Part shown: positions 11,501 to 23,500 of the stretch, piece after piece
How positions within the stretch are numbered: position 1 is the first letter of the stretch
How the letters are laid out: the number at the start of each line of letters is the position of its first letter
Origin: Ligula intestinalis
Lineage: Eukaryota > Platyhelminthes > Cestoda > Diphyllobothriidea > Diphyllobothriidae
Length of the DNA: 64,000 bases
Direction: 5' to 3'
Assembly (NCBI GenBank): GCA_036362985.1
Contig: JAYGXS010000009.1
Span: 18,058,424 to 18,122,423 of the forward strand
Position numbers and translations under genes: made by a program
The notes under the pieces: generated by a model
Databases searched by the model: none
Told to the model about the DNA's origin: nothing
What the model saw: the letters and a program-made list of their open reading frames with translations, nothing else

Positions 11501-14500
11501 ATCCTGCTGACGGACTACCAGAACAGGTTAGCTAGTCCGTCTTCCCCCTCACATGTTGTAACGGTGGCACCCTGTGGTGTCATCGTCTAATTATGCCCAG
11601 TTTGGAACCCCCAATGAGTTACACAACAAGAAAGGCATAACAGTGGCTGCCATTCGAATGGGAGTTTATTGTGCACGAAGCCCGGAGTTGTTGCCTCGGG
11701 TGGCAGTGTCGCCGTTGGCGTTGTCCAGGGCTGAGGGTCTGAGCCTGTGGTGGACTGGCTGTGTCCAGTCCGTGTTTCAACTCACTGGCTGAGATGTGAC
11801 AGTTCTCTATAAGTGCTTGTCAAGTGCGTTCGCTTGTAGCATGATTAAGTGCGTTGGAATGAGGTCACCTGCCATGTGGCGCACCTAAGTGGCCCTTGAG
11901 GAACTGCGACTAGTTGGGCACACGCGTGGGCTCGACTGCATGTGCGCACGTGTATTTGCCAACCAGCGGTTTAAGGTCATCGCGTGGGGGCGGTCACAGA
12001 AAAAACACAAGACCTTGAGTCCGCTCCCATTAAACAATGCACTATTGTTGACAGTCGGCCGAAAGCAGTCACCAGCGAAGGCGCATGACCACCTTGAGGC
12101 AGTCCACTGCTGACAAAGGAATCGTTGTAGACAGTCGACCACAGGCACAACGCGTCAGACAGTCTGCAAGGTTATGTCAATATTCGATTAGGCTAGACTC
12201 CTAACACCGTAGATTCCAGCTCTTGCGTCCTACGGGCAGAAATTCATGCAAAATGTCACAGTTGGCGAAATGTTGATGCTCCTCTCAAACCGGTATTAAG
12301 TAAGGTTGCATTACTGATTATCCTGCAGCCTAATCTCAAGTCATTTAAGTCAAGACAGGAAGCCGGCAGTTTCTAGACTTTATTTCTGACAACTTAAAGT
12401 AATTATCTTCTGTAAAAAGTGATCAATCAATTATTATGCATTTAAATTACTGCTTTGAACTGCCCTTATACATTCAAATATATTAAAAAAAAAAACGTTC
12501 GCAAAATTATTCTTGTGGCAAATTACTCCTTCTTCAGATTTTTTACTGAAAGGGAGGGTATATATATATATTTAATTAATTTGTAAATATTGGAATAGTT
12601 TTTATTACTACCGACCGTTACAACTGAATTTAGGGTTTCCAAACGTCGTGCTACGTACACCCTATTTAAGGAAAAACATGGTTTTTGCCATGGTTGGAGG
12701 AAAAGGTCAAATAGTTCTCAAAAAAATTTCCAATAGACAAAGATCATTTTGTATACATTTTGGGCAACATTAATAAGTTGTCGGATGCGATGTACTATGA
12801 ATGGACACTTCGAAGTAAATTATTTCATAATTAGAGTCGAATTTTCACTGCTATTACGAATTCGAATTTCTTCATAACTTTTGCATAAATTCCCAGACAT
12901 GCTGTATCTCCCTCCTCCTCCCACACACTGTACCATCTAACCGCGTTTTCAAGCGCCTTCTTTCTCCCCCTTAACAGACTGATTGACGAGATGAATCAGC
13001 AGCGGGTCAATGATCCTTCGCATAGCCTAGACCAGGCGTCCGACCAGTCGTCAGACTCCCGGCCAAAGCCGGCTCGGCGGCGGCGTAGGCTTCTCAGCCG
13101 TTCAAAGTCTTCCACTTCAGTATCGGGCACCACCACCGGCATTGCGGGAGCTAGCACCCCCGCTGCTACGACACCGGAGAGCGTAGCCGATGTGAAGCGC
13201 AGCTCGGCCAATCCCTGGCATGCGCCCACTTTTCGTGCTGGACCCAGCGCCGCAGAGCTGGTGCTGCCAAAAGACACCTCTAAACCGCTCAAGGGTGCCA
13301 TCCTGAAGGACACTCAGGACCCCTTCCGCAAGCTCGGGCCGGTGAATTACTTCAACGCGAAGCGGCGCTGGACGCCGACCTACACCGTGCACCTCACACG
13401 AGACGACCTGGTGGGTTATGGATTTAGTATTCAAGGTAAGGGGGTTGCTGGCTTTATCGTTCCATCTGTTTTTTTTTTCATTCCCGGTACCAGCACGGAG
13501 GCCCAAAACTCTAAAAACCTGTAGTAGGGGACCGGTGATAATAAGGGTTTTACGGGTGGGGCATGCAGGGTGAACCGGCGAGAAAATTCGAACAACTTTG
13601 GAAAGCAAAACTGAAAATAGTAAATAAAATAATTGCAAAAAGCTAATATACAAGGTGTCCCAAAAATGTATACACATCTTGAATACTTGTAAACTTGACG
13701 TATGTTATATTAATTATCATTTCGTTAATTATCATTTCATTTTATTGTTTTTTTCACTGCATGTTCTCGCATTATGCAACGCTGGCACTGGAAAAGTTAT
13801 ATCCGAAGGTTAGTCCATCCTCTTAACGACGATGAGGTAGACCGAAATTTACAGTATGGAAAGTGGTATTTAGAACAATATCAGGATCAAAATGGACGTC
13901 AGTTTGAGAACATGCACTGAATTAGCAATACAATGACACTTGAAAATATTTTTTAATTTTTGAAATGATAAAAGTATAGTAAACACCAAGTTTACAGTGA
14001 TTTAAAGTGCGCATATATTTTTTGGGACACCCTGTATATAGCGACGAAAAAAGCATGGCCATTAGAAAAGCAATTTGCTTCAAATCAAGTAAATCAGAGC
14101 AGGTCAGTAGCCAGAAGAAATACAGCCAATGGGATTCAGGAAATGTTAAACTTAAACCTCCAAATGGCCACCATTTTTGAGCGATATGGGCGTGGTGTTG
14201 CCTTTAGTAGATTGCTACCGTGCGGTCTAATCCCTATATATTACAGTCACACCGGGATGTTGGTTTGTTGAAAGCACGTCTTACTGACCGTTCGCAGAGC
14301 TCATACCCCGTGAAAGTGGTTCCTTATGTGGTATGCATGGTTCTCATTGATATGCGATGTAATCGTAGATTGTAGTTTTGAATATATTTTCTTGAATGCA
14401 TGCGCAAAATATATTATTTCCTGTACTCCTTTGATAGTGGATCACGCTTTCTTTCAAAAAGTTTCTTATTATGAGATATTTTAAGACCGTAAAATACTCA

Positions 14501-17500
14501 TTCATAATGCAGCTCAACCATCAATTTAGTAGTGTGAGCCATATACATTGAGAGAAATCTGCGCGCTTTGTTAGACAGAATCCATACAGCATGTAGTTTG
14601 AAGACCCAGAATGCAAGTGTATCAGCCGGTTGGGTTCAAAATTAATTGGTACTTCATAATTTTTTTATAAAAACAGACCATACACGTTCTTTAAGGATGA
14701 ACTCTGAAGAAGGCATAATTCGCTACCGAAAGATTACAAGAAAGGATATCTCTGTGCATTATTTCGATAAAATATATATGGGAATTTTCACGTTCATCAT
14801 CTTACAAAGGTAAGTAAGGAGAAGATGGGGCGGATTCATTGACCAAATTATATTTGAACTGACGTTTCGAAAACCTTCTCGCTTCCAACGTCAGAGTTTT
14901 CTGATAGCCGCGTCTGGTGGTCTTGGGTTAGCCAGCCTTGCCGTCTGTCTCCAAGTAGATCGGTGTTGGACGTGTGAACTTTGACCTGCCCGTTCTTTGC
15001 CGACCACATTTGGTCTCCCGGAGGTTGGCTGCTCGTGGGCATATGGGAATTTATAATGGCATTAGAGACCACTGCAAACTATGCACACTACATGCATACA
15101 GTCATTTTTATAATGCATGTTTTGACTGGAAGCGGTCAGAAAGAAGCGCACTGAAAAGCAGCCATTCTGCTGACGTGCTTGAAGTACCTTGAGATTGCCT
15201 AAGTTCTGCAAATTCTCCCATGGCCAACTTGGAAATTGTATTCGGCAAACATGTATGTGTTCAGTAATTTTTCATCAGGCCAGTACAGTTGCAGAGATAC
15301 TGAGAATCCTACAGTTGGACAGGGTTAATTAGGGTCCTTTGAGTTCAACTCGTTTTCAAGCCGCCCGCACTGCGAGATCGGCACGGGTAGAAGTCTTTGC
15401 GCCGAGGGAGGGAGGGGGGGGGGGGGGGTAAGTGGGGTCGGATGTGAGTATTGTTCATGGGTCCGGTACGTGGAGTGATAATTACTGTCATTTGCACAGG
15501 GTGAACAGCTGTTGCTAGGATGTGGGGGCAACATGTGATCGCCACCTGGCGTAGGCGTCGGCCACAGAAATGAAAGTGTCAGCGTCTTCTGACAATAGAG
15601 CACTGGATTTGCTAGCCGTTCAGCCACTGCCTCGGCAGTTGCTAGCACCCGTTGGCTTAGACCCTTGGAAAATTGGCTGGTGTCCGGTAGACAGCCTGAA
15701 AGGCTTCATTAGTATCGAAAAAGGGTGCGAGCAAAGAACTCGAGATCGATATAATTTCACCTTTACTTAATTAAGCCGTTATATGTTCATGTAACCTTGA
15801 CAGTAGACTGCAAGATAGTCTATCTTGCAACCCTTTTGAAGGAATTCATTCAGATTGAAAACATATTTAAGAGGGAGATGGGGGATAGAACTCCCGGCAT
15901 ACGTACTTGGATTGGTGGTCATCCTTACTGGTCTTTTATCTCCTACAGCAGTCGATTGGCAACGGATTTCCGGGGGGTTCTCAATTCCACAAACTGCGGC
16001 TCAAGTACTTGAATGTCAGGGTTGACTTATTCCACCTTCAAGCTTGTCTTTAATTTGCCATCTCGGCAACCTAAAAGACTAAAGCCGGTTCTAACTAAAT
16101 TAACCTCCCGAAGATTCGGCCTTCAGATCCGCGCAATGCACGTCTGAGCCACTACAATGGGCCAATAAACAGGACATAATTGACCGATTGTTTTTTTAGC
16201 TTGAAGGAACCCCCTCCTCTTCGATCGGACACCCTCAGCCGATGGGTATCTTATGGGCGCAGGTAAAAGATCACAGAGAATGATCTACCGTATAGCAACG
16301 AGTGCAGCAGGATCCAGCCATTTAAGCTTATTAAACCGAGTAGTTGGAAGCACACCGACTCTCAGAAAGATCTAGATCAATCTCAGCCAAGTACTTTCCC
16401 TCGTCGTACACACGGCATTTTTTCCTCATTGTGCGCCGAGAGACCTGAGTCAGACTTTCCAACAAAAAATTGAGAAAAAAACTAGCTCGGTTTAGGTAGT
16501 TCGTATTGGACTGGGTTGTTTTTCGGTGACTGATGACTTAGGAAATAACTCAGTCTTTAATTGGATGATCTATCTTTTAATTGTATAGCCAATGCAATTG
16601 GAGGGAGTTAATCAACTATTACTTAGCAACTTGATATCAATGATTTTCACCCATAGTAAATGACTTTTTCCAATTTGAAATAACTACGTTGAGGTTAATA
16701 ATTAACCAATTGCAGCCACCCACACAATACAACGGGGTCGCTAACCTACACTAAGCCATTGCACAGACGCCAAAAATTCATTTCCATCATATTCTCTCGT
16801 TTTTCTTTCTTCTCTATGGTGAGCAAGTGGCCTCCTTAACATTTGGTAATTCTATAGCTTCTATTGTGCCAGCATCCTGGAGTCAAGAAAGGTCAACTGT
16901 AAGACAGTTGCTTATACCTAGTACTTGTAGAGACAGCCCTAGGCATGAAGCTTGCTTTTTTGTCCAAGCAAGTGATTTTGTTGAATCCGGAGTCTACGGT
17001 TTTCAAATCACTACAAGGGATCTGCTAGTGACCTTACAATTATGCGCCAAGCAGATTCGATCAACATATCACAGAAACAGCAAAGCACGACTTGCTCAGC
17101 GGGTACAATCTTCAACAAATAATGCCCCTGCACTCTCAAATAAAGATCTAGTTGAAGAAACAGAATTATCTGAAAGCCAATTGAAAAGAGATCCAGTTTC
17201 CAATCAAAGATTGAGTAATTTCCTAACAGACAGTGCTATTTCCAAATTTATTGATCCAATAAAAAGTGACTGAGAGATTTCATACTAACTTTATGAAATC
17301 CACTTTAACTAGTAAATTCAGAAGGATATCACTTCATAACTGGATTAATAATAGCTGAACAGTTGCTAAATATCTAATAAGAAGACCTAGTTGTTTTAAC
17401 GGTGGCATCAAGCTGTGTCACCCTGTAATTACGGCCTGTTGAATCCCCATGGAGTTACACAATAATAAGGGCGCAATAGCGGAAGCCATCCGGAGGAGAC

Positions 17501-20500
17501 TTTATTGTGTACAAAACCCGGAACTGCTTTCTCGGGTGGCAGTTGCCACTGGCTCTATTTCCTGCCTCGGGACGAAGCCCGGCAATGGGACGGGCTGGCG
17601 TTGTCCTCGTTAGTCCATGATGCAACTCACTGTCTAAGATGCGGCAGTGGCTCATAAGTGATTGTCGAGCGCGTTCGCCTGTAGCATGATTGGGTGCTTT
17701 GAAATAAAGTCACCTGCTGTGGCGAACCTAAGTGGCCCTTGAGGAACTGCGACCAGTTGGGCATGCGCGTGGTCTCGCGTGAGGGTGTATCCTGTCCAAA
17801 TATTAAAGGTCATCGCGTGGGAACAGTCAGCAGCCACGGCCTGTGACATTGGAGGCAGTCCGCTGTTGATAAAGGAATCGTTGTGGCAGTCGGTGGCAGG
17901 CGCAACGCCTCACGATAGCCTGCAGGGTTGCTGGCATCCGGTTAGAATACATTTCTAGCACTAGTGACCGAGTTTTGTTTGCACAACATCTTCCAGAAGA
18001 ACAAGTAACTGGGTAGTGACGGCTGTGGGTACAGTGGGTTCATTTTTGGGTTCGCGTGGTTCCGTTTCCCTTGCAAAATTTTCCGCCTAAGGTCACCCGT
18101 GCTTGTATCTGTGGGCCGCACCAGGAGTCGGCATCCTGCCCCGACATCTCAACCGACAAAGCAAGGAACCCGTGAACTAGAAATGGAGTATTGAACTCAA
18201 TGAACAAAGGTCCCGGGGTCAAATGTCGGGGGTTACAACCCTCGAGATTGGTTATGGCTGGCTGATGACGGCTAATAAGCCACAAATGGCCATTCTGGTC
18301 TCCCTTTGCTTTGTCGGATCTAATTCAACATAAGTAGCTGTTATGCAATAAACTTCCGTCCTCTTTTTGTTTCACACACCCTATTAAAGGCGCCGTACCA
18401 GTTGAGATTCTGGGCGTGGATCCGGATACCCCGGCCGCAGATAACAACATACTCTCTGGCGACGTGATCATAGAGATCAACGGACTGGACGCACGCTTCA
18501 TGTCGCACAACGCCGCCGTCTCTGCCATCCGCTTCGGATCGTCAACCACCGGTGACCTGAATGCGGATTCCGCTAACCTGACTGAGGTGAACGCAGTCGA
18601 CTTGACTCTGGTGCATCCCGAAGTCGAACCGCCCCCACCGCCTATGTCAACCTATAACCCCCTCTCGAGGGCCAATTCCAGCGTGTCGGAGCCCGCACCC
18701 CGACCCTCTGCGCGCCATAAGTGGGTAAGTCGGCTTTCCTCCTTGTCCTCCTCCCCCCCACCGTCTCTTTGCTCTCCTCTCCCCCGTCTCCATTCAGTGT
18801 CACGCCCCAAAACGTCATCTCTTGGTCTCAGAAAGAGAGGTTCGCTTTATTTTGGAAAGATCATTCCACCATTTTCAGCAAAACGGTCCTCCATTCACAA
18901 GGAATAAAATAAGGCGCACAAACTCACAACAACAGGAAATCAAAAGCAAGCCACAATCGTCAATGACTGAAATTGACGAAATCGTGGACACATGTCCTTG
19001 AAAATTTCGTCAAATATAGGCCACATTGGACTGCTCTCAAAACGGCGCCAGCGTCGTGCACTGATGACCTCATTGTAGTTCAAATAAACAAGGTCGGGTA
19101 AGGGATCATGGTAAAAGGTCACAAAAATATTCAAAAATAAAGTTTTGTATGATATCCACATTTGTTATGGTGACAGGTCGGCTTTCACCTTCTCAATTTT
19201 CGTTTCTTCACACGTGAGGTAGCGTGCTAGGAATGGGAGTACAGAGTGCTGGTATGCCGATGTACGGCGAGACATATGTCGGAAGCTTCGGCGCATAGTA
19301 CGGGCAGACTTCGCAGTCAGAGTGGAGATGTTGCGCAACCTCACTAAGGATACGATTAGCAAATTGCTTAACTGTTTTAAAGTGTTGCTGCATTATAATG
19401 TCAGCTAAAGAGGCATAGGAAACACCGGCAGCTGAAGACAGCATTCGGAGGATACGTCTAGTAATGACCAGGTCTTTTTTTAAGTAAAGCTGGAAACATA
19501 ACTGAAGAGCAGTAAAGAATAAGGAGAAGAATGCAGGCATCCGTAAATCACCAGATTAGGGCTTGCGGTGTGTGATATGAGCGCAAGCGACGAATATAAT
19601 CTAGACGTTTTTTTGAAGATTGTATTAAAAGCCAAATTTAATGGATCCATCAATTTCGAGAGTGCTTTTCAGTCGCTACCTCTCATTGCATAACGTGAAT
19701 TAACGTCAGAGAAAATGCACAATTGGATTCATACGGAAAAAATCGATAAGAAATGGCAAGGTCTCTGTAAATGGCCATTTACAGTGACCTTGCCGTTATG
19801 TATCGATTTTTTTTCTGGATTACTGAAATTGTGTATTTCTCTGACGTTAATTCATGTTATGCAATGAGAGATAGCAACTGAAAAGCACTCTCGAAATCGA
19901 TGGAATTATTTAATTTTTCTGAATGAATGCTGAATGAATGTAGACGTTTCAGCGATCTAGTCAAGGAAAAATTAAGTTGCGCTTTGCCAAGAAGCTCGCA
20001 ACGCAAACCCCCATGACCGTCACATAGTGACTGAGTTGATATGATGAAGTGCATCCGACAAAGAAAAGGGAGACCTGAATTTCCAGTTCTGGCTTATTAG
20101 CCGTCATCAGCCAGTCATACCCAATTTCGGAGGTCCCGGGGCCAAATCTCAGGGGTTCCAACCCTCGAGATCGGGTATGACTGGCTGATGACGGCTAATA
20201 AGCCAGAAATGACCATTCCAGTCATATATGGGTCTTGTTTTTTTGCATTTGCAAGCTTATAGTGGATCGTGGAATTAATCCCCTTGAGTGGAAAATAATC
20301 CGTTATAAAAAGGTCGTTAAAGGTCTCTAATTTCACTGTGACACTTCACCGTGGAAAAAATTAATACAAACAGAAGTTCGTAGGCTGTTTAGTTATATCT
20401 TATTTTAAATGGTTTGATGTTAACGTCAAACAAACGGGGAATTAGTAAACTGATTAATAAACTCAAAAACAATTTCCTAAATGAAGAGGGAATTTATTCA

Positions 20501-23500
20501 AAGATATTCAATAACAACGAATGTAATTATTCTCAAATATACAAAATATTTCGACTGAAAGCAAGTTTTTTTGTGGTAAGAAAGTGGTTGCGTTAAGTGT
20601 TCTGATTAAAAATCATTTTAATTTATTGTTTTAATTTACAGCTATTTTTGACGTCTTCATAAGCTGGGGATTATTGAAATTTTTTTTATTTTTCTTAGCT
20701 GATCTTTGTACTTCTCATAGTTCTTTTCAGTACTTAATATGCCTAATGCTGCTCATTATTATTTATAAGTTTTCGTAAATCCGTTCTTGCCGGTATGAGA
20801 GAAATAATCAAACATTTACGACCTTAGGCAAATTGCTTGCAGGACTCGCCATACTGTATTTATTCGATCTGCCCAACATAAAAGGTGGTAATTTAGTAGG
20901 TTAAAGAGCCTTATACGAAATCCATCTGCTCTCTAATATCTTACATTCTGTGGCAGGGGAGAGGGAAGAGGTTGCCCGCACTTCCGGGCATCGCAGCGCG
21001 CAGTTGAAACGTGAATCAAAACGGTATTCAGTAGTGGTCTATTATATGGATCACGGGAAGCAAAACCTTTGACATTACGCAATACGGGGTTGGTTGTTGT
21101 AAGTGTTATATGGCTGGAGCCTTAAAGGGCGAGATTTAACAAAATACGAATAAAAGTTATGGTAAACAAAAGCAGGAAAGAGTAGACATAAATATTATAA
21201 AAAGCTGCTGTATAGCAACGAAAAAGCGCGCGATAATTTAAAAACAACAAAACGCAACTTGCGACAAATCAGCGACAACTGAATAAACCACTTATACTCA
21301 TAAACCAGAGCAATAGGAAATATAGCCAGAAGGAAGCAAGAAACGTGAAACTTACCCCCCCCCCTCCCAAATAACCACAAGTCTGACCCCTGTCTCCGGT
21401 GTCCGGGTGGTTGAGGGACTTGAGGGAGTGTGTTGGTTGCTTTGAAAGTGTAATATCATTTAAAACTAGCGCATGCAATAGTCACCGCGTTTGTTTTACG
21501 TCTGCTGAACCACGCGGTGGAAATCGTCAAAAGTGAACTGTCATTATTTCGCACTATGCGTTTTAAGGTACACTCAAACAAGCAGGACTAATTTTTTGCG
21601 TTAGAGGACTCGGTCGTGAAAATAACAATATTTCCAAATCTGCCTCACAGGTTTACTGGCCCATCTGATTGACGCGTTTAATTACAACCACTCTTTTTGC
21701 TTTGTGGAACAATGGAGAACATATCAGAGGAGGAAGAATGCTTCCAAAACGTTGCATGACTTTTGGTAAAGGTTTATACTGCGTGAGCATCTCCGATGAG
21801 GGAGTGTCGGTTGATAGAGAGAGAGAGAGGGGGGGGAAAGACAAAGACAGATACGGTTTATTTTGAAAATATCCTTCCAGAATTTTCAGCGAAAAACGGC
21901 TTGCATTCAAAAAAGAGTAAAATAAGGCGCAGACTCACAACACCGAAATATCAAAAGTAATCCATAAATGCCAATGACGGCAATTTCCGACATCGTGGAT
22001 AAATGTCCTATGAAAAGTAAAAGTAGCCTGCAGTAAACTAGAAAGTGATGCTAAAGTGCCTGCACCACAGATAGCCGTCGGAACCTAAGCAATCATAAGT
22101 CGTCACATGTAGGCCAGATTGGACTGCTTTCAAAACAACATAAGCGTTGGACCTTGTGCCCTCATGACCTCGTTGTTCTACATGGTTTATAATGGGCGAA
22201 GTAGGCCAACCGAAATGCATATACGAAAACTAAGATGCGAATGAAAAAAGACAAAAATGGCGATTCAAATTGAAAAGCCCTCGCAAGTTGTGTGTGTGTG
22301 GGTGTGTGTGAAGCGAGGCGTCATAAAAAATACCTATTTTCATCAAGAGCATCATTTGTGTGCGCGTACAGAGACGCATTAGTCAGTGTGATCCTTGTTG
22401 TTGCCATGGCTCTGAAGTATGTTTCAGACTGGGTTGTGTGCATGCTGTTACAACAGAGCCACCGGATTTCGCTGTAATCTACAAGATGTTAAATGAGCAC
22501 ACTAGCACTTCGCTCTGTACACACGCTCACAAACACACCTACTGTTTCTCCAGCCATCACGTGGGAAAGTCAAAAGCCCAATTTTATGACTGAAAGCCTT
22601 GCCTAGAGAGCGGATCTGGGGAACGCTTTAGAGAGGTACTTTTTGGGTTTTCTCACCATAAAAGACATGAAATTTAGTAGGCTACCGAAACAGTATAAAA
22701 TCAAGTTTCTGCCTACAGTGGAGCATTTTAGTTAATGAGCGGGCCATTAGGAGAACATTTGTATCGATTGCTCCCAGTGCGTGGGCCTTCGGTCACCTGC
22801 GGCCGCTCAGTGAAACCATGCAGTTTGATTGACTACGTTTTGCGAGGTGGGCATGGTTCACATGACGAACAGTGTAAACTCGCTAACCGAGGTTCTTCTC
22901 TATATCTTACGGTCTATGGTGGGGGTGGGGATAAGGCACATGAAATTTCATCCATCGCAGTCCCAAGTTATACGCGACTAAGAAAACCATTTCGGGACAG
23001 TCTATTATATGCCCCAACACGGAAAGCAAAACCCTCAGATTTCTACAATGCAGAACCGGTGGTATAGGTTCAGGATTGCTCCGGTGAGGCATTACGAGGC
23101 GCAGGAGAAACTATAAAATAATGTATGGCAAACAAAACAGGAACCAGTAGATAGAATTATTTTTAAAAAATCAAACACATAGCGGCGAAAAAGCTCGTGA
23201 TAATTAGAAGATTACTAAAAGTAATAAATTAAAAATTAAAAATCAATAAACTACAGACTTCTAGGGTTTTGCTTTCCGCGATGATCTACATAGGAGACTG
23301 TTACTAAATATTCATGCACTTTTTTGTGAAATCTTTTCGCTAACTGGGTTCGTATGCCCTAGAAAGTACGGTACGGTGCATAAGGCGTTTAAAATGCTGA
23401 AGTTTGCGCAACATTTGTGATCACTTGCAAGCAGACATTAGCTCATGTACGCCGAGTTCCTATTAAGCTGTTGCAATAATTATTAATCTCCTGTCTGTTT

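Larger units (their letters stand above)
13436..18389 (+). other. Intron 6 of the rhophilin-like gene, splits the PDZ domain
   Basis: Donor GTAAGG; acceptor ACCCTATTAAAG. Contents: repeat R interrupted by a mariner-type MITE (13490-14170), a PLE-beta terminus (14813-14960), a PLE-alpha fragment (15195-15780, minus), an unrecognised 150-codon ORF (16824-17273), repeat T (17400-17950) and SINE sequence (18060-18310). From 14171 to 14812 and 15781 to 16823 I see only AT-rich sequence. Confidence 0.7.

Noticed and set aside
18725..18907. Continuation of exon 7 to an in-frame stop at 18905-18907
   Set aside because: A consensus GTAAGT donor ends the exon and the extension enters interspersed repeat U; a phase-matched terminal exon exists at 34550.
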